Positions 41,252 through 49,327 are shown, counted from the first letter of the stretch. The stretch is 64,000 nucleotides of DNA from Frigoribacterium sp. MEB024 (GCF_000878135.1 NZ_JXQZ01000001.1:1-64000), one strand, 5' to 3'. Notes: generated from the letters alone by a model not told the origin. Made by a program: numbers and translations.

Positions 41252-42324
41252 CCACCGAGCCGGCCTCGGGCCCTGCCGCGGCGGACGCCGCCCCCGCCTC
41301 GGCGGACGCCGCCGTCGTGACCAGCCCGGGAGGCGCGCGCGGCCACCGCGCGGTCGTCACCCCGGGTCCCGTCCTCGCGCCGGGGCGTCGTCCGACCCCG
41401 GGCGCCGTCTCGGTGGCCCCCCGTCCGACCCCGGTCTTCGTCGACGCCGTGCGTGCCGGGGGAGCGGACGTCGTCCCGCTCGGCCCGGACACCCGCGGCC
41501 TCGTCTGGCTCTCGTACCGCGACCCCGACGGCCTCGCGCGGGCCCTCGACGAGAACCCGGGCGTCGAGTGGGTGCAGCTGCCCTACGCCGGGGTCGACGC
41601 CTTCGCCGAGGTCATCGCCGCACGGGCCGACCGCGCGCTGCCGCTCTGGACCAGCGCCAAGGGGGCGTTCGCCGAGCCCGTGGCCGAACACGCCCTCATG
41701 CTGGTGCTGTCGTTGCTGAGGGTCGTGCCCCAGCGCGTGCGCGCGACGTCCTGGGCCACCGAACAGCAGGGCCGCTCGCTCTACGGCCGGCACGTCGTCG
41801 TCGTCGGCGCCGGCGGCATCGCGATCGAGCTGATGCGCCTCCTGGCCCCGTTCGACGTCCGGGTGACGATCGTGCGCCGATCGGACGAGCCCGTGCCCGG
41901 AGCAGACCGGACGCTCTCGGTCGGGCGCCTGGACGAGGTGCTGCCCACCGCCGACGTCCTCGTCCTCGCCGCCGCCGCGACGCCCGGGACGGCAGGCCTG
42001 CTGGACGCGCGTCGGCTCGCCCTGCTGCCGTCGACGGCCGTGGTCGTGAACGTCGCCCGGGGCAGCCTGGTCGACACGGACGCCCTCGTCGAGGCGGTCA
42101 GGGCGGAGCGTCTCTGGGGCGCGGGGGTGGACGTCACGACGCCCGAGCCGCTCCCCGACGGCCACCCGCTCTTCGGCGAGCCGCGCGTCATCGTCACGCC
42201 GCACCAGGCGGACACCCCCGAGATGACGGCCCCGCTGCTGGCCGAGCGCATTCGCCACAACGTGCGGGCCTTCCTCGGCGACGGCGACTTCGTCGGGGTC
42301 GTCGACCCGCACGACGGGTACTGA
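41248..42324 (+). CDS. D-isomer 2-hydroxyacid dehydrogenase family protein
   Basis: This 358-residue NAD(P)-dependent dehydrogenase has the Rossmann motif VVVGAGGIAIELMRLL, the catalytic Arg in NVARGSLVDTDALVEAV, Glu near GVDVTTPEPLPDGHPLF, and His in VIVTPHQADT. The usual catalytic context is HxxN/S; here it is PHQADT. The first about 50 residues are low-complexity Ala/Pro. It is translationally coupled to the transporter ATPase (GTGA overlap), suggesting it processes an imported or related 2-keto or 2-hydroxy acid. The substrate is unknown. Confidence 0.85.
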   Translation: MTTEPASGPAAADAAPASADAAVVTSPGGARGHRAVVTPGPVLAPGRRPTPGAVSVAPRPTPVFVDAVRAGGADVVPLGPDTRGLVWLSYRDPDGLARALDENPGVEWVQLPYAGVDAFAEVIAARADRALPLWTSAKGAFAEPVAEHALMLVLSLLRVVPQRVRATSWATEQQGRSLYGRHVVVVGAGGIAIELMRLLAPFDVRVTIVRRSDEPVPGADRTLSVGRLDEVLPTADVLVLAAAATPGTAGLLDARRLALLPSTAVVVNVARGSLVDTDALVEAVRAERLWGAGVDVTTPEPLPDGHPLFGEPRVIVTPHQADTPEMTAPLLAERIRHNVRAFLGDGDFVGVVDPHDGY

Positions 42325-42391
42325 CGTCGCGGTCGCGGACGTCCGACGCGCCGCGTCACCACCGTGGTCCGTCGGGGCCTCAGATCTTTGC

Positions 42392-42397
42392 TAGTGT
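42392..42397 (+). promoter_or_regulatory. -10 hexamer TAGTGT of tRNA-Asn
   Basis: TAGTGT lies 41 nt upstream of the mature tRNA 5' end. No strong -35 is visible. Confidence 0.35.
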
Positions 42398-42438
42398 TGT
42401 CTCCGCTGTCACGGACGAAAGTCCGGGGCGGTTGCCAT

Positions 42439-42511
42439 TCCTCGATAGCTCAATTGGCAGAGCAGCCGGCTGTTAACCGGCAGGTTGTTGGTTCGAGTCC
42501 AACTCGGGGAG
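42439..42511 (+). tRNA. tRNA-Asn (anticodon GTT)
   Basis: This 73-nt cloverleaf has acceptor stem TCCTCGA paired with TCGGGGA, with discriminator G. The anticodon arm is CCGGCTGTTAACCGG with anticodon GTT, and the T-loop is TTCGAGT. CCA is not encoded. Confidence 0.95.
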
Positions 42512-42513
42512 CG

Positions 42514-42548
42514 AAGGCCCAGAGGCTCCACCCTCTGGGCCTTTTCTC
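42514..42548 (+). terminator. Rho-independent terminator of tRNA-Asn
   Basis: AAGGCCCAGAGG pairs with CCTCTGGGCCTT around a short loop and is followed by TTCTCTT. It begins 2 nt after the tRNA. Confidence 0.85.
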
Positions 42549-42602
42549 TTGCCCGGCCCGTCCCGGGTCGTTCTTCACGCCCGGTCCGTCCCGGGCCGAA
42601 CG

Positions 42603-42645
42603 CGAAGGAGGCGCGTCCTGCTGTTCGCAGGACGCGCCTCCTTCG
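42603..42645. terminator. Perfect 19-bp hairpin between tRNA-Asn and def
   Basis: CGAAGGAGGCGCGTCCTGC (42603-42621) is the exact complement of 42627-42645 with a 5-nt loop. Both arms carry GGAGGCGCG. It lies 23 nt after the def stop and probably terminates both strands. Confidence 0.8.
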
Positions 42646-42668
42646 TCCAGGGGCGGCTCGGTCCGAGG

Positions 42669-43235
42669 TCAGTCCTCGAGGTGGTCGACTCCCGGCAGCC
42701 AGGTGCTGCCCGGCTGGCCCCAGCCCTTCTTGCGGACGGCCTTGGCGGCCGCCTTGTGGAACGGGTGCTCGAGCCGGTCCGCGTACAGGATGCCGTCGAG
42801 GTGGTCGTACTCGTGTTGGAAGATGCGGGCGAGCCAACCCCAGGCCTCGATCTCGACCTCGTCGCCGTCGAGGTCGGTGGCCCGCAGCACGACGCCGTCG
42901 GCGCGGCGCAGCGGGAACCTCTCACCCGGCACCGACAGGCACCCCTCGGACTCGGAGTCGTCGTCGAGCGGCTCGATCGAGAGCGGGCTCTGCCACAGCG
43001 TCGGGTTGATCGCGACGCCCCGCCACAGCTCGCCGTCGTCGTCGGTCCACGAGTAGACGAACAGGCGCTTGCCGACGCCCACCTGAGGGCCCGCGAGGCC
43101 GACGCCCGGGGCGGCGTCCATCGTCTCGAACATGTCCGCGACCAGCGTGCGCAGCTCGTCGTCGACGACGGTCACCTCGGAGGCGGGGGAGTGGAGCACG
43201 GGGTCACCCGTGATGGAAATGGGTCGAACGGCCAT
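42669..43235 (-). CDS. def: Peptide deformylase
   Basis: This 188-residue metallo-hydrolase removes the formyl group from nascent proteins. The three family motifs are present: GVGLAGPQ (motif 1), EGCLSVPG (motif 2, metal Cys) and QHEYDHLDG (motif 3, an HExxH variant in which Y/D replace the usual pair, keeping both metal His). The C-terminal helix is Lys-rich. On the minus strand TAGTCT lies 6 nt before ATG 43235. It is divergent from the NIPA-like transporter gene. Confidence 0.95.
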   Translation of the reverse strand: MAVRPISITGDPVLHSPASEVTVVDDELRTLVADMFETMDAAPGVGLAGPQVGVGKRLFVYSWTDDDGELWRGVAINPTLWQSPLSIEPLDDDSESEGCLSVPGERFPLRRADGVVLRATDLDGDEVEIEAWGWLARIFQHEYDHLDGILYADRLEHPFHKAAAKAVRKKGWGQPGSTWLPGVDHLED

Positions 43236-43241
43236 TCGTCC

Positions 43242-43269
43242 AGACTATCCAGCGCCACGGCGCTAGCGT
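43242..43269. promoter_or_regulatory. Divergent -10 elements of def and the transporter gene
   Basis: TAGTCT (minus strand, 43242-43247) is 6 nt before def. TAGCGT (plus strand, 43264-43269) is 7 nt before GTG 43277. Both arrangements imply leaderless transcripts. Confidence 0.55.
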
Positions 43270-43276
43270 GGACGCC

Positions 43277-44191
43277 GTGACGACGGACATCGGGGAGCTC
43301 ACCCAGCAGGTATCCCTGACCCCCTATCAGGCGCTCGGCATCCCCATCGCCCTGATCGGTGCGGTGTTCCTCTCGATCGGCGCGCAGCTGCAACACCAGG
43401 GCGTCGCGAAGGTCGAGCGGCGGATCGGTGCGGCCAAGAGCGGCATGAACGTCCGTCAGGTGCTCGCCCTGGTCGGCCGCCCCTCGTGGGTGCTGGGCAC
43501 GCTGATGCTCGGCCTCGCCATCCTGTTCCAGTTGACCAGCCTGCGCATCGCGCCGTTGCTCGTGGTGCAGCCGCTCGGCGCGGTCGCACTGGTGATCACG
43601 GCGATCCTCAACTCGCGGTCCACCGGTCGACGACTCGACCGCCGCGCCAAGCGGGCGATCCTGTTCTGCGTCGGCGGGGTCGGGCTCTTCGTCACCGTGG
43701 CGGCCTTCACGGCCATCGAGCCCGAGATCACCACGCGGCAGCTCGTCACCGTCCTCGTGATCCTCGCCGTCGTCGGCTCCGTGCTGGGCGTCGCCTTCGC
43801 CCTGTTGCGCCGTCGTCGCAGCGCGCTGTTCTACATCATCGCGGCGGGCGTGCTCTACGGCTTCGTCGCGACCCTCGCCAAGGTCGTCCTCAACCGGGTC
43901 TTCGCCGGCAACTTCGACTGGTTGACGATCGTCTGCATCGTCTTCCTGCTCGCCGCGGGTCTGCTCGGCGGGTACTTCGTCCAGAACGCCTACTCGTCCG
44001 GCCCGCCCGACCTCGTCATCGCCGGCCTCACCGTCGTCGACCCGCTCATCGCGGTCGGCATCGGCATCGTCGTGCTCGGCGAGGCACAGAACGCCCCCGC
44101 GATCGCCGGGGTCTTCTTCGTCGTCGCGGCCGCGATCGCGGTCTACGGCGTGTTCCAGCTCGCCAAATACCATCCCCAGACCCGAGCCTGA
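43277..44191 (+). CDS. DMT-superfamily (NIPA/EamA-like) transporter
   Basis: This 304-residue integral membrane protein has nine to ten hydrophobic helices, beginning ALGIPIALIGAVFLSIGAQLQHQG. The pattern GAVALVITAILNSRSTGRRLDRRAKRAILFCVGGV and the late VVDPLIAVGIGIVVLGEAQN are like NIPA magnesium transporters and EamA proteins. The substrate is not evident. GTG 43277 is preferred to GTG 43268 because the latter overlaps the -10 hexamer. Confidence 0.85.
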   Translation: MTTDIGELTQQVSLTPYQALGIPIALIGAVFLSIGAQLQHQGVAKVERRIGAAKSGMNVRQVLALVGRPSWVLGTLMLGLAILFQLTSLRIAPLLVVQPLGAVALVITAILNSRSTGRRLDRRAKRAILFCVGGVGLFVTVAAFTAIEPEITTRQLVTVLVILAVVGSVLGVAFALLRRRRSALFYIIAAGVLYGFVATLAKVVLNRVFAGNFDWLTIVCIVFLLAAGLLGGYFVQNAYSSGPPDLVIAGLTVVDPLIAVGIGIVVLGEAQNAPAIAGVFFVVAAAIAVYGVFQLAKYHPQTRA

Positions 44192-44193
44192 GC

Positions 44194-44199
44194 TAGCGT
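44194..44199 (+). promoter_or_regulatory. -10 hexamer TAGCGT upstream of the GT4 gene
   Basis: TAGCGT lies 87 nt before the chosen GTG start of the glycosyltransferase, leaving a leader of about 80 nt. Confidence 0.35.
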
Positions 44200-44286
44200 G
44201 GGGTCGTCTCGTCCGTCGATCTCACGACCGTTCGGATGCCTGACGCGACGCACACCTCACCGAGCACGAGAAGGACGCCACGACCC

Positions 44287-45570
44287 GTGACACCTGCCCC
44301 GACGCCCTCGGAACCCGGCCGACCCGACGACGCGACGTCGGCTGACGCCGCGACCCGCGCCTCCTCGGGGTCGTCCGGCCGGCTGACCGTCCTCATCGCG
44401 GGCGACACGTTCCCGCCCGACGTCAACGGTGCCGCCAACTTCACCGAGCGGCTCGCCGTCGGTCTCGCCCGGCGTGGGCACGACGTCCACCTCATGGTGC
44501 CGGCGGCCAGCCGCCACCACGGCACCTTCCTCGAGCAGCACGGCGGCGTCACGTTGACCGTCCACCGGCTCTACTCGACGCGCTGGCCCCTGCACGACTG
44601 GCTGCGCTTCGCGACCCCGTGGCGCGTGCAAGAGCACGCCGAGAAGATCTTCGACGAGATCCACCCCGACGTCGTGCACATCCAGTCGCACATCGTGATG
44701 GGCCGCGGCGTGGCGCAGGTCGCCGAGCGCCGGGGCGTGCGCATCGTGGCGACGAACCACTTCATGCCCGAGAACCTGCTCGAGCACACCGGCCTGCCCA
44801 AGGGGCTGCGCGCCAAGGCGACCCAGATGGCGTGGAACGACGCGAGCAAGACCTTCCGCAAGGCCGCGGCCATCACGACACCCACACAGAAGGCCGCGAC
44901 CTTCCTCGAGAAGTCGGTCTCGGTCACCGGTGTGCTCGCCGTCTCGTGCGGCATCGAGGCCGGCCACTACACGGCCCTCGACACCCGCCCCGAGACGAAC
45001 CGCATCGTCTTCGTCGGCCGGGTCACGGCCGAGAAGCAGATCGACGTGCTGCTCAAGGCGATGACCCTCCTCGACCCGGCGCTCGGCGCCACCTTGACGA
45101 TCGTGGGCGGGGGAGATCTGTTCAAGCAGCTCCAGACGACCAGTCGCGACCTGGGGCTGGCCGACGTGGTCACCTTCGCGGGCTATCTGTCCGACGACGA
45201 GTTGCGCCACACGCTCACCGAGTCGACCGTGTTCGCGATGCCCTCGATCGCCGAGTTGCAGAGCATCGCCAGCCTCGAGGCGATGGCGTCCGGGCTGCCG
45301 ATCGTCGTGGCCGACGCGATGGCTCTGCCGCACCTGGTCGACGAGGGCGAGAACGGCTACCTCTTCCGTCCGGGCGACAGCCGCGACCTCGCCGACAAGC
45401 TCACGACGGTGCTGACCGCACCCGACGACGAGTACCTCGCCATGCGCCGGGCCAGCCTGAAGATGATCGAGGGGCACGACATCGAGCGCACGCTCAGCGT
45501 GTTCGAGAGCCTGTATCGTGGTCAGCCGGTGGTTCCCTCCACCGACGCGGCGTCCGACCGCGCGCACTGA
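44287..45570 (+). CDS. Family 4 glycosyltransferase (GT-B fold)
   Basis: This 427-residue cytosolic or membrane-associated enzyme has an N-terminal GT4 domain (VLIAGDTFPPDVNGAANFTERLAVGLARRGH, HIQSHIVMGRGV, ATNHFMPENLLEH) and a C-terminal donor-binding domain (IVFVGRVTAEKQIDVLLKAM, then MPSIAELQSIASLEAMASGLPIVVADAMALP with the ExxxxxxE-type motif). It resembles phosphatidylinositol or glycolipid mannosyltransferases of actinobacteria, but the acceptor cannot be fixed. GTG 44287 is preferred over ATG 44236 because the upstream frame is untypical; GAGAAGGA lies about 13 nt before it. Confidence 0.88.
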   Translation: MTPAPTPSEPGRPDDATSADAATRASSGSSGRLTVLIAGDTFPPDVNGAANFTERLAVGLARRGHDVHLMVPAASRHHGTFLEQHGGVTLTVHRLYSTRWPLHDWLRFATPWRVQEHAEKIFDEIHPDVVHIQSHIVMGRGVAQVAERRGVRIVATNHFMPENLLEHTGLPKGLRAKATQMAWNDASKTFRKAAAITTPTQKAATFLEKSVSVTGVLAVSCGIEAGHYTALDTRPETNRIVFVGRVTAEKQIDVLLKAMTLLDPALGATLTIVGGGDLFKQLQTTSRDLGLADVVTFAGYLSDDELRHTLTESTVFAMPSIAELQSIASLEAMASGLPIVVADAMALPHLVDEGENGYLFRPGDSRDLADKLTTVLTAPDDEYLAMRRASLKMIEGHDIERTLSVFESLYRGQPVVPSTDAASDRAH

Positions 45571-45626
45571 CGGTCGACCGCGGCTCCGCCCCGGCCGGCC
45601 CCGGCTCGCACCGGTGGCCGTCGCGA

Positions 45627-45700
45627 GGGGCGGTAGCTCAGCCGGTTAGAGCAGTCGACTCATAATCGATCGGTCACGGGTTCAAGTCCCGTCCGCCCTA
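45627..45700 (+). tRNA. tRNA-Met (anticodon CAT)
   Basis: This 74-nt cloverleaf has acceptor stem GGGGCGG paired with CCGCCCT, with discriminator A and a G-U pair at 1-72. The anticodon loop is CTCATAA. An elongator Met identity fits, but tRNA-Ile2 with a lysidine-modified CAT cannot be excluded from sequence. The initiator is unlikely. CCA is not encoded. Confidence 0.85.
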
Positions 45701-45812
45701 CAGGGTCTCCGGGCGCGGTCCTTCGTGTCCCGGCGAGCCGCGGCCTCCGGGCCTGCTGTGAGCGCGGCCGCGTCGTCGCCCGGCGCGCGTCGTGCGTGGC
45801 ACGATGTCGTCC

Positions 45813-46154
45813 ATGTTCACCAAACGGCCCCGACAGCCGGAACCCGAACCCGACGCCTGGGGCGGCGATTCCTCCGACGGCGACGGTCGATCCGGTCCGG
45901 CGCGCATGGGCGTGGGTGCGCAGGTGTACGTGCTCGACTCGGACGAGGACCCGGCCACGCCGTTCCCGTACGGCCCGACCGGCATCGTGGTCCGGGCCGG
46001 CGGCAGCGCCTGGCAGGGAGTGTCGGCGATCGGCGGATCGGCCCGCACCTGGTGGGTCGAGTTCGACTCGCCCCAGATCGACCGCGACGGCGACGGGCCC
46101 GTCTCGCAGGCCCAGGTCGCGGAGCGCTGGCTGCGCCTCGCCCCCCTCGCCTGA
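45813..46154 (+). CDS. Small conserved-looking hypothetical protein
   Basis: This 113-residue acidic protein has an N-terminal disordered stretch (MFTKRPRQPEPEPDAWGGDSS) and then a compact region: VGAQVYVLDSDEDPATPFPYGPTGIVVRAG, TWWVEFDSPQIDRDGDGPVSQAQV and ERWLRLAPLA. It looks like a small SH3-like or PRC-like beta barrel, but I do not recognise a family. ATG 45813 is chosen because CACGAT lies 7 nt upstream in the leaderless pattern; in-frame ATG 45804 falls at that hexamer. A palindromic repeat lies downstream. Confidence 0.65.
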   Translation: MFTKRPRQPEPEPDAWGGDSSDGDGRSGPARMGVGAQVYVLDSDEDPATPFPYGPTGIVVRAGGSAWQGVSAIGGSARTWWVEFDSPQIDRDGDGPVSQAQVAERWLRLAPLA

Positions 46155-46260
46155 ACCGCCGCCCGGCAGCGACCGCCCGCCACCGCGCGTGCTGTCGCCG
46201 AGAGTGCCGCGCTTCTCGCACGACGTCCTGCCGCGGTGGCTTCGGCCACCCCGCCGCGTG

Positions 46261-46356
46261 GTCGGCAACTCCTGCCCCCTGCTGCGTCGTTCCTCGGCGG
46301 CCCCGTGTTTCCGGGCCCTGACTTCGGCGGTGCAGCACCAGCCCTGAGTTGCCGAC
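46261..46356. repeat. Palindromic repeat element, copy E
   Basis: The left arm GTCGGCAACTCCTG (46261-46274) faces GAGTTGCCGAC (46346-46356). The right arm is one or two bases short of consensus at its inner end. The element is 96 nt long, between the 113-residue gene and the LLM operon. Confidence 0.75.
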
Positions 46357-46487
46357 ACGTCGCACGTCGCCCGCCGCTCGCCGAGGTCGAGGTCGAGGTC
46401 GAGGTCGAGGCCACGACGGCCGCGACACGTTCCTGTGTCTGTCGCACGGTCCGGGAATGCCACGCCCCACCCTCCGGTTCACCGAAG

Positions 46488-46518
46488 TGCATGCAAACGC
46501 ATGCAGATGTTCTAAGGT
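46488..46518 (+). promoter_or_regulatory. LLM operon promoter with inverted-repeat operator
   Basis: The perfect inverted repeat TGCATGC-AAAC-GCATGCA (46488-46505) covers the expected -35/spacer region. TAAGGT (46513-46518) is 6 nt before ATG 46525. The position suggests a repressor site, for example of MarR or TetR type. The regulator gene is not in the immediate vicinity. Confidence 0.6.
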
Positions 46519-46524
46519 GGAGCA

Positions 46525-47661
46525 ATGCAGTTCGGAATCTTCAGCGTCGGCGACATCACGACCGACCCCACCACCGGTGCCACCCCGACCGAGGGCGAGC
46601 GCCTCCAGGCGATGGTCACCATCGCGAAGAAGGCCGAAGAGGTCGGCCTCGACGTCTACGCCGCAGGCGAGCACCACAACCCGCCCTTCGTGAACTCGAG
46701 CCCGACGACCCTCCTCGCCTACATCGCCGCGCAGACCGAGCGCATCGTGCTCAGCACGGCCACGACCCTCATCACCACGAACGACCCGGTGAAGATCGCC
46801 GAGGACTTCGCGATGCTCCAGCACCTCGCCGGTGGCCGGGTCGACCTCACGCTCGGCCGCGGCAACACGGGCCCGGTCTACCCCTGGTTCGGCAAGGACA
46901 TCCGCCAGGGCATCAACCTGGCGATCGAGAACTACGCCCTGCTGCACCGTCTCTGGCGCGAGGACGTCGTCGACTGGAAGGGTCACTTCCGCACCCCGCT
47001 GCAGGGCTTCACGTCGACCCCGCGTCCGCTCGACGGCGTCGCGCCCTTCGTCTGGCACGGCTCGATCCGCAGCCCCGAGATCGCCGAGCAGGCCGCGTAC
47101 TACGGCGACGGATTCTTCGCCAACCACATCTTCTGGCCCGCCTCGCACACGAAGCAGATGGTCGAGCTCTACCGCAGCCGCTTCGAGCACCACGGCCACG
47201 GGCGTGCCGACCAGGCGATCGTCGGCCTCGGCGGTCAGGTCTTCCTGGCCAAGAACTCGCAGGACGCCAAGCGCACCTTCCGTCCCTACTTCGACAACGC
47301 CCCGGTCTACGGCCACGGCCCCTCGATGGAGGACTTCACGAGCCAGACCCCGCTCACCGTCGGCAGCCCGCAGGAGGTCATCGACCGCACCCTCGGCTTC
47401 CGCGACTACGTCGGCGACTACCAGCGCCAGCTCTTCCTCATGGACCACGCCGGCCTGCCCTTGAAGACGGTCCTCGAGCAGCTCGACATCCTCGGCAGCG
47501 AGGTCGTACCGGTCCTGCGTCGCGAGTTCGCCGCGAACCGTCCGGCCGACGTGCCCGACGCCCCCACGCACGCCTCGCTCGTCGAGGCCGCGACCCGGGC
47601 ATCGCAGTCCACGACCGAACCCACCGCGCACGACGCGCTCACCGCGTCGTCCGCCCGCTGA
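46525..47661 (+). CDS. Luciferase-like FMN-dependent monooxygenase (CE1758 family)
   Basis: This 378-residue LLM-class flavin enzyme carries QFGIFSVGDITTDPTTGATP, the conserved GEHHNPPFVNSSPTTLLAYIAAQT strand, ILSTATTLITTNDPVKIAEDFAMLQHLAGGRVDLTLGRGN and FFANHIFWP. These match the CE1758 LLM family as I know it, which is encoded beside a dedicated FMN reductase. It uses reduced FMN and oxygen; the substrate is unknown. The next gene is that reductase, 19 nt downstream. Expression is probably controlled by the palindromic operator upstream. Confidence 0.9.
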   Translation: MQFGIFSVGDITTDPTTGATPTEGERLQAMVTIAKKAEEVGLDVYAAGEHHNPPFVNSSPTTLLAYIAAQTERIVLSTATTLITTNDPVKIAEDFAMLQHLAGGRVDLTLGRGNTGPVYPWFGKDIRQGINLAIENYALLHRLWREDVVDWKGHFRTPLQGFTSTPRPLDGVAPFVWHGSIRSPEIAEQAAYYGDGFFANHIFWPASHTKQMVELYRSRFEHHGHGRADQAIVGLGGQVFLAKNSQDAKRTFRPYFDNAPVYGHGPSMEDFTSQTPLTVGSPQEVIDRTLGFRDYVGDYQRQLFLMDHAGLPLKTVLEQLDILGSEVVPVLRREFAANRPADVPDAPTHASLVEAATRASQSTTEPTAHDALTASSAR

Positions 47662-47680
47662 GACACGCAGGAGGCGCGCC

Positions 47681-48322
47681 ATGAGCACCAAGAAGATCGT
47701 CGCCCTGTCCGCGGGGCTGAGCCAGCCCTCGTCCACCCGTCTGTTGACCGACCGTCTGGTCGAGGCCACCACGCGCGACCTCGTTGGCCGCGGCTCGTTC
47801 GTCGAGGTCGAGGTCGTCGAGCTGCGTGACCTCGCGCACGAGGTGACGGACGCGATGCTCACCGGCTTCGCGCCTCCTGCCCTCGCCGAGGCGCTCGAGA
47901 AGGTGTCGAGCGCCGATGGCGTGATCGCGGTCACACCCGTCTTCTCGTCCTCGTACAGCGGCCTGTTCAAGTCGTTCGTCGACGTGATGGACCACAAGGC
48001 GCTCACGGGCACGCCCGTGCTGATCGGGGCGACCGGAGGCACGGCCCGCCACTCGCTCGCCCTCGAGTACGCGGTGCGACCGCTGTTCGCCTACCTCCAG
48101 GCCGTCGTCGTGCCCACCTCGGTGTTCGCGGCGTCCGAGGACTGGGGAGAGGGCGACGGCACCTCGACCACGCTGCCCGAGCGCGTGACGCGGGCCGCGG
48201 GGGAGTTCGCCGAGCTCGTCGCCCGGCACGAGGGCGCGCTCGACGACCCGTTCGCCGCGGTCGTCCCCTTCGACGAACAGCTGCGACGCCTCGCCGTGGG
48301 CGGCGACGACCCGCAGCCCTGA
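47681..48322 (+). CDS. LLM-partner FMN reductase (CE1759 family)
   Basis: This 213-residue NAD(P)H-dependent flavodoxin-fold reductase carries IVALSAGLSQPSSTRLLTDRL (phosphate-binding loop), ADGVIAVTPVFSSSYSGLFKSFVDVMD and VLIGATGGTARHSLALEYAVRPLF. It supplies reduced FMN to the monooxygenase encoded just upstream. The ribosome-binding site AGGAGG is part of an AGGAGGCGCG motif (47669-47678). A hairpin of paired motifs follows the gene. Confidence 0.9.
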   Translation: MSTKKIVALSAGLSQPSSTRLLTDRLVEATTRDLVGRGSFVEVEVVELRDLAHEVTDAMLTGFAPPALAEALEKVSSADGVIAVTPVFSSSYSGLFKSFVDVMDHKALTGTPVLIGATGGTARHSLALEYAVRPLFAYLQAVVVPTSVFAASEDWGEGDGTSTTLPERVTRAAGEFAELVARHEGALDDPFAAVVPFDEQLRRLAVGGDDPQP

Positions 48323-48331
48323 GACGCCGGA

Positions 48332-48395
48332 CGAGGAGGCGCGGTGCCGGTCTCGACCACGTCCCGCCCGTCGGGGCATGAACCGCGCCTCCTCG
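48332..48395. terminator. Hairpin of paired GGAGGCGCG motifs after the FMN reductase
   Basis: CGAGGAGGCGCGGT (48332-48345) is the exact complement of ACCGCGCCTCCTCG (48382-48395), with a 36-nt loop. It ends the LLM operon; the DUF1684 gene starts 33 nt later. Confidence 0.65.
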
Positions 48396-48427
48396 GCGTT
48401 GCCCATCGTCAGACCCCAGGAGGACCG

Positions 48428-49285
48428 ATGACCGACAGCACCGCCGACACCACCCGCACGCCCGACGACGCCGCGCAGGCCGAGCTCGACCGATTCCACG
48501 CCCTGCGGAGCACCCGTGTGGTGTCGCCGCAGGGGCCGCTCGCCCTGACCGGAACGCAGTGGGTCGACCTCGAGCAGACCGTCTGGGGCGTGCCGGGCCG
48601 TTGGGCGCCGACCCCGCAGGGCGTGTCGGGGTTGGCACTGACGGCGGTCGCCGCGGACGGCATCCACGTCGACGGCGATCTGGTCGACGGCACCGTGATC
48701 GTGGCGGGCGACGACGCGACGGCCCCGAGCAGCCTCCGGTTCTCCGAGACCACGACCGGCACGGTGATCGCGAACGACGACCACACCGGGTACGCCCTGC
48801 GCGTCTGGGACTCCGCGTCGGACGCCGTCACGGGGTTCGGCTCGATCGACGCCTTCCCGTTCGACCCCGACTGGGTCGTCACGGCCGAGTTCGTGCCGAC
48901 CGCGCCCGACACCCAGGTCGACATCCGCCACCAGGCGGACCTCGAGCTCAGTCGGCCCAAGCCGTTGCCCGGGCTCATCCGCTTCACCCGCGACGGGGTG
49001 GACCACGAACTCGCGGCGTTCCCGTCGGGTGACGGCGATCGGTTGCAACTCGTCTTCGGCGACGCGACCAACGGCGACAGCACGTACTCCGTCGGCCGGT
49101 TCCTCTTCCCGACCCCGAACGGCGACGGCACCATCACGCTCGACTTCAACCGGGCCGTCCTGCCGCCCTGCGCCTTCTCGTACGCCTTCAACTGCCCGAT
49201 CCCGCCGGCCCAGAACCGGTTCGCGTCGCCGATCGAGGCCGGCGAGAAGAACGTCCTCGACTCCGCCGGGCACCCGCTGCACTAG
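48428..49285 (+). CDS. DUF1684 family protein
   Basis: This 285-residue protein carries the DUF1684 hallmarks: W...FDPDWVVTAEFVPT, YSVGRFLFPTPNGDGTITLDFNRAVLPPCAFSYAFNCPIPP and NRFASPIEAGEKN at the C-terminus. It has no signal peptide, so it is likely cytosolic. Its molecular function is not known to me. ATG 48428 has AGGAGGACC just upstream. Confidence 0.88.
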   Translation: MTDSTADTTRTPDDAAQAELDRFHALRSTRVVSPQGPLALTGTQWVDLEQTVWGVPGRWAPTPQGVSGLALTAVAADGIHVDGDLVDGTVIVAGDDATAPSSLRFSETTTGTVIANDDHTGYALRVWDSASDAVTGFGSIDAFPFDPDWVVTAEFVPTAPDTQVDIRHQADLELSRPKPLPGLIRFTRDGVDHELAAFPSGDGDRLQLVFGDATNGDSTYSVGRFLFPTPNGDGTITLDFNRAVLPPCAFSYAFNCPIPPAQNRFASPIEAGEKNVLDSAGHPLH

Positions 49286-49315
49286 GCACGGGCCGACGGT
49301 GTCGGTGCGGGGTGG

Positions 49316-49321
49316 GATGAT
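49316..49321 (+). promoter_or_regulatory. -10-like hexamer GATGAT of the polymerase gene
   Basis: GATGAT lies 6 nt before GTG 49328, in the same geometry as other start-proximal hexamers here. Confidence 0.4.
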
Positions 49322-49327
49322 CAGGCG

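Noticed and set aside
45627-45700. Possible tRNA-Ile2 (lysidine type) instead of tRNA-Met
   Set aside because: The anticodon loop CTCATAA occurs in both. Nothing else in the sequence decides, so I kept the commoner elongator Met call.
47669-47678. Explaining the AGGAGGCGCG excess by Shine-Dalgarno sites
   Set aside because: Only the copy at 47669 sits at ribosome-binding distance from a start codon. Most copies are inside genes, on the opposite strand, or after stop codons.
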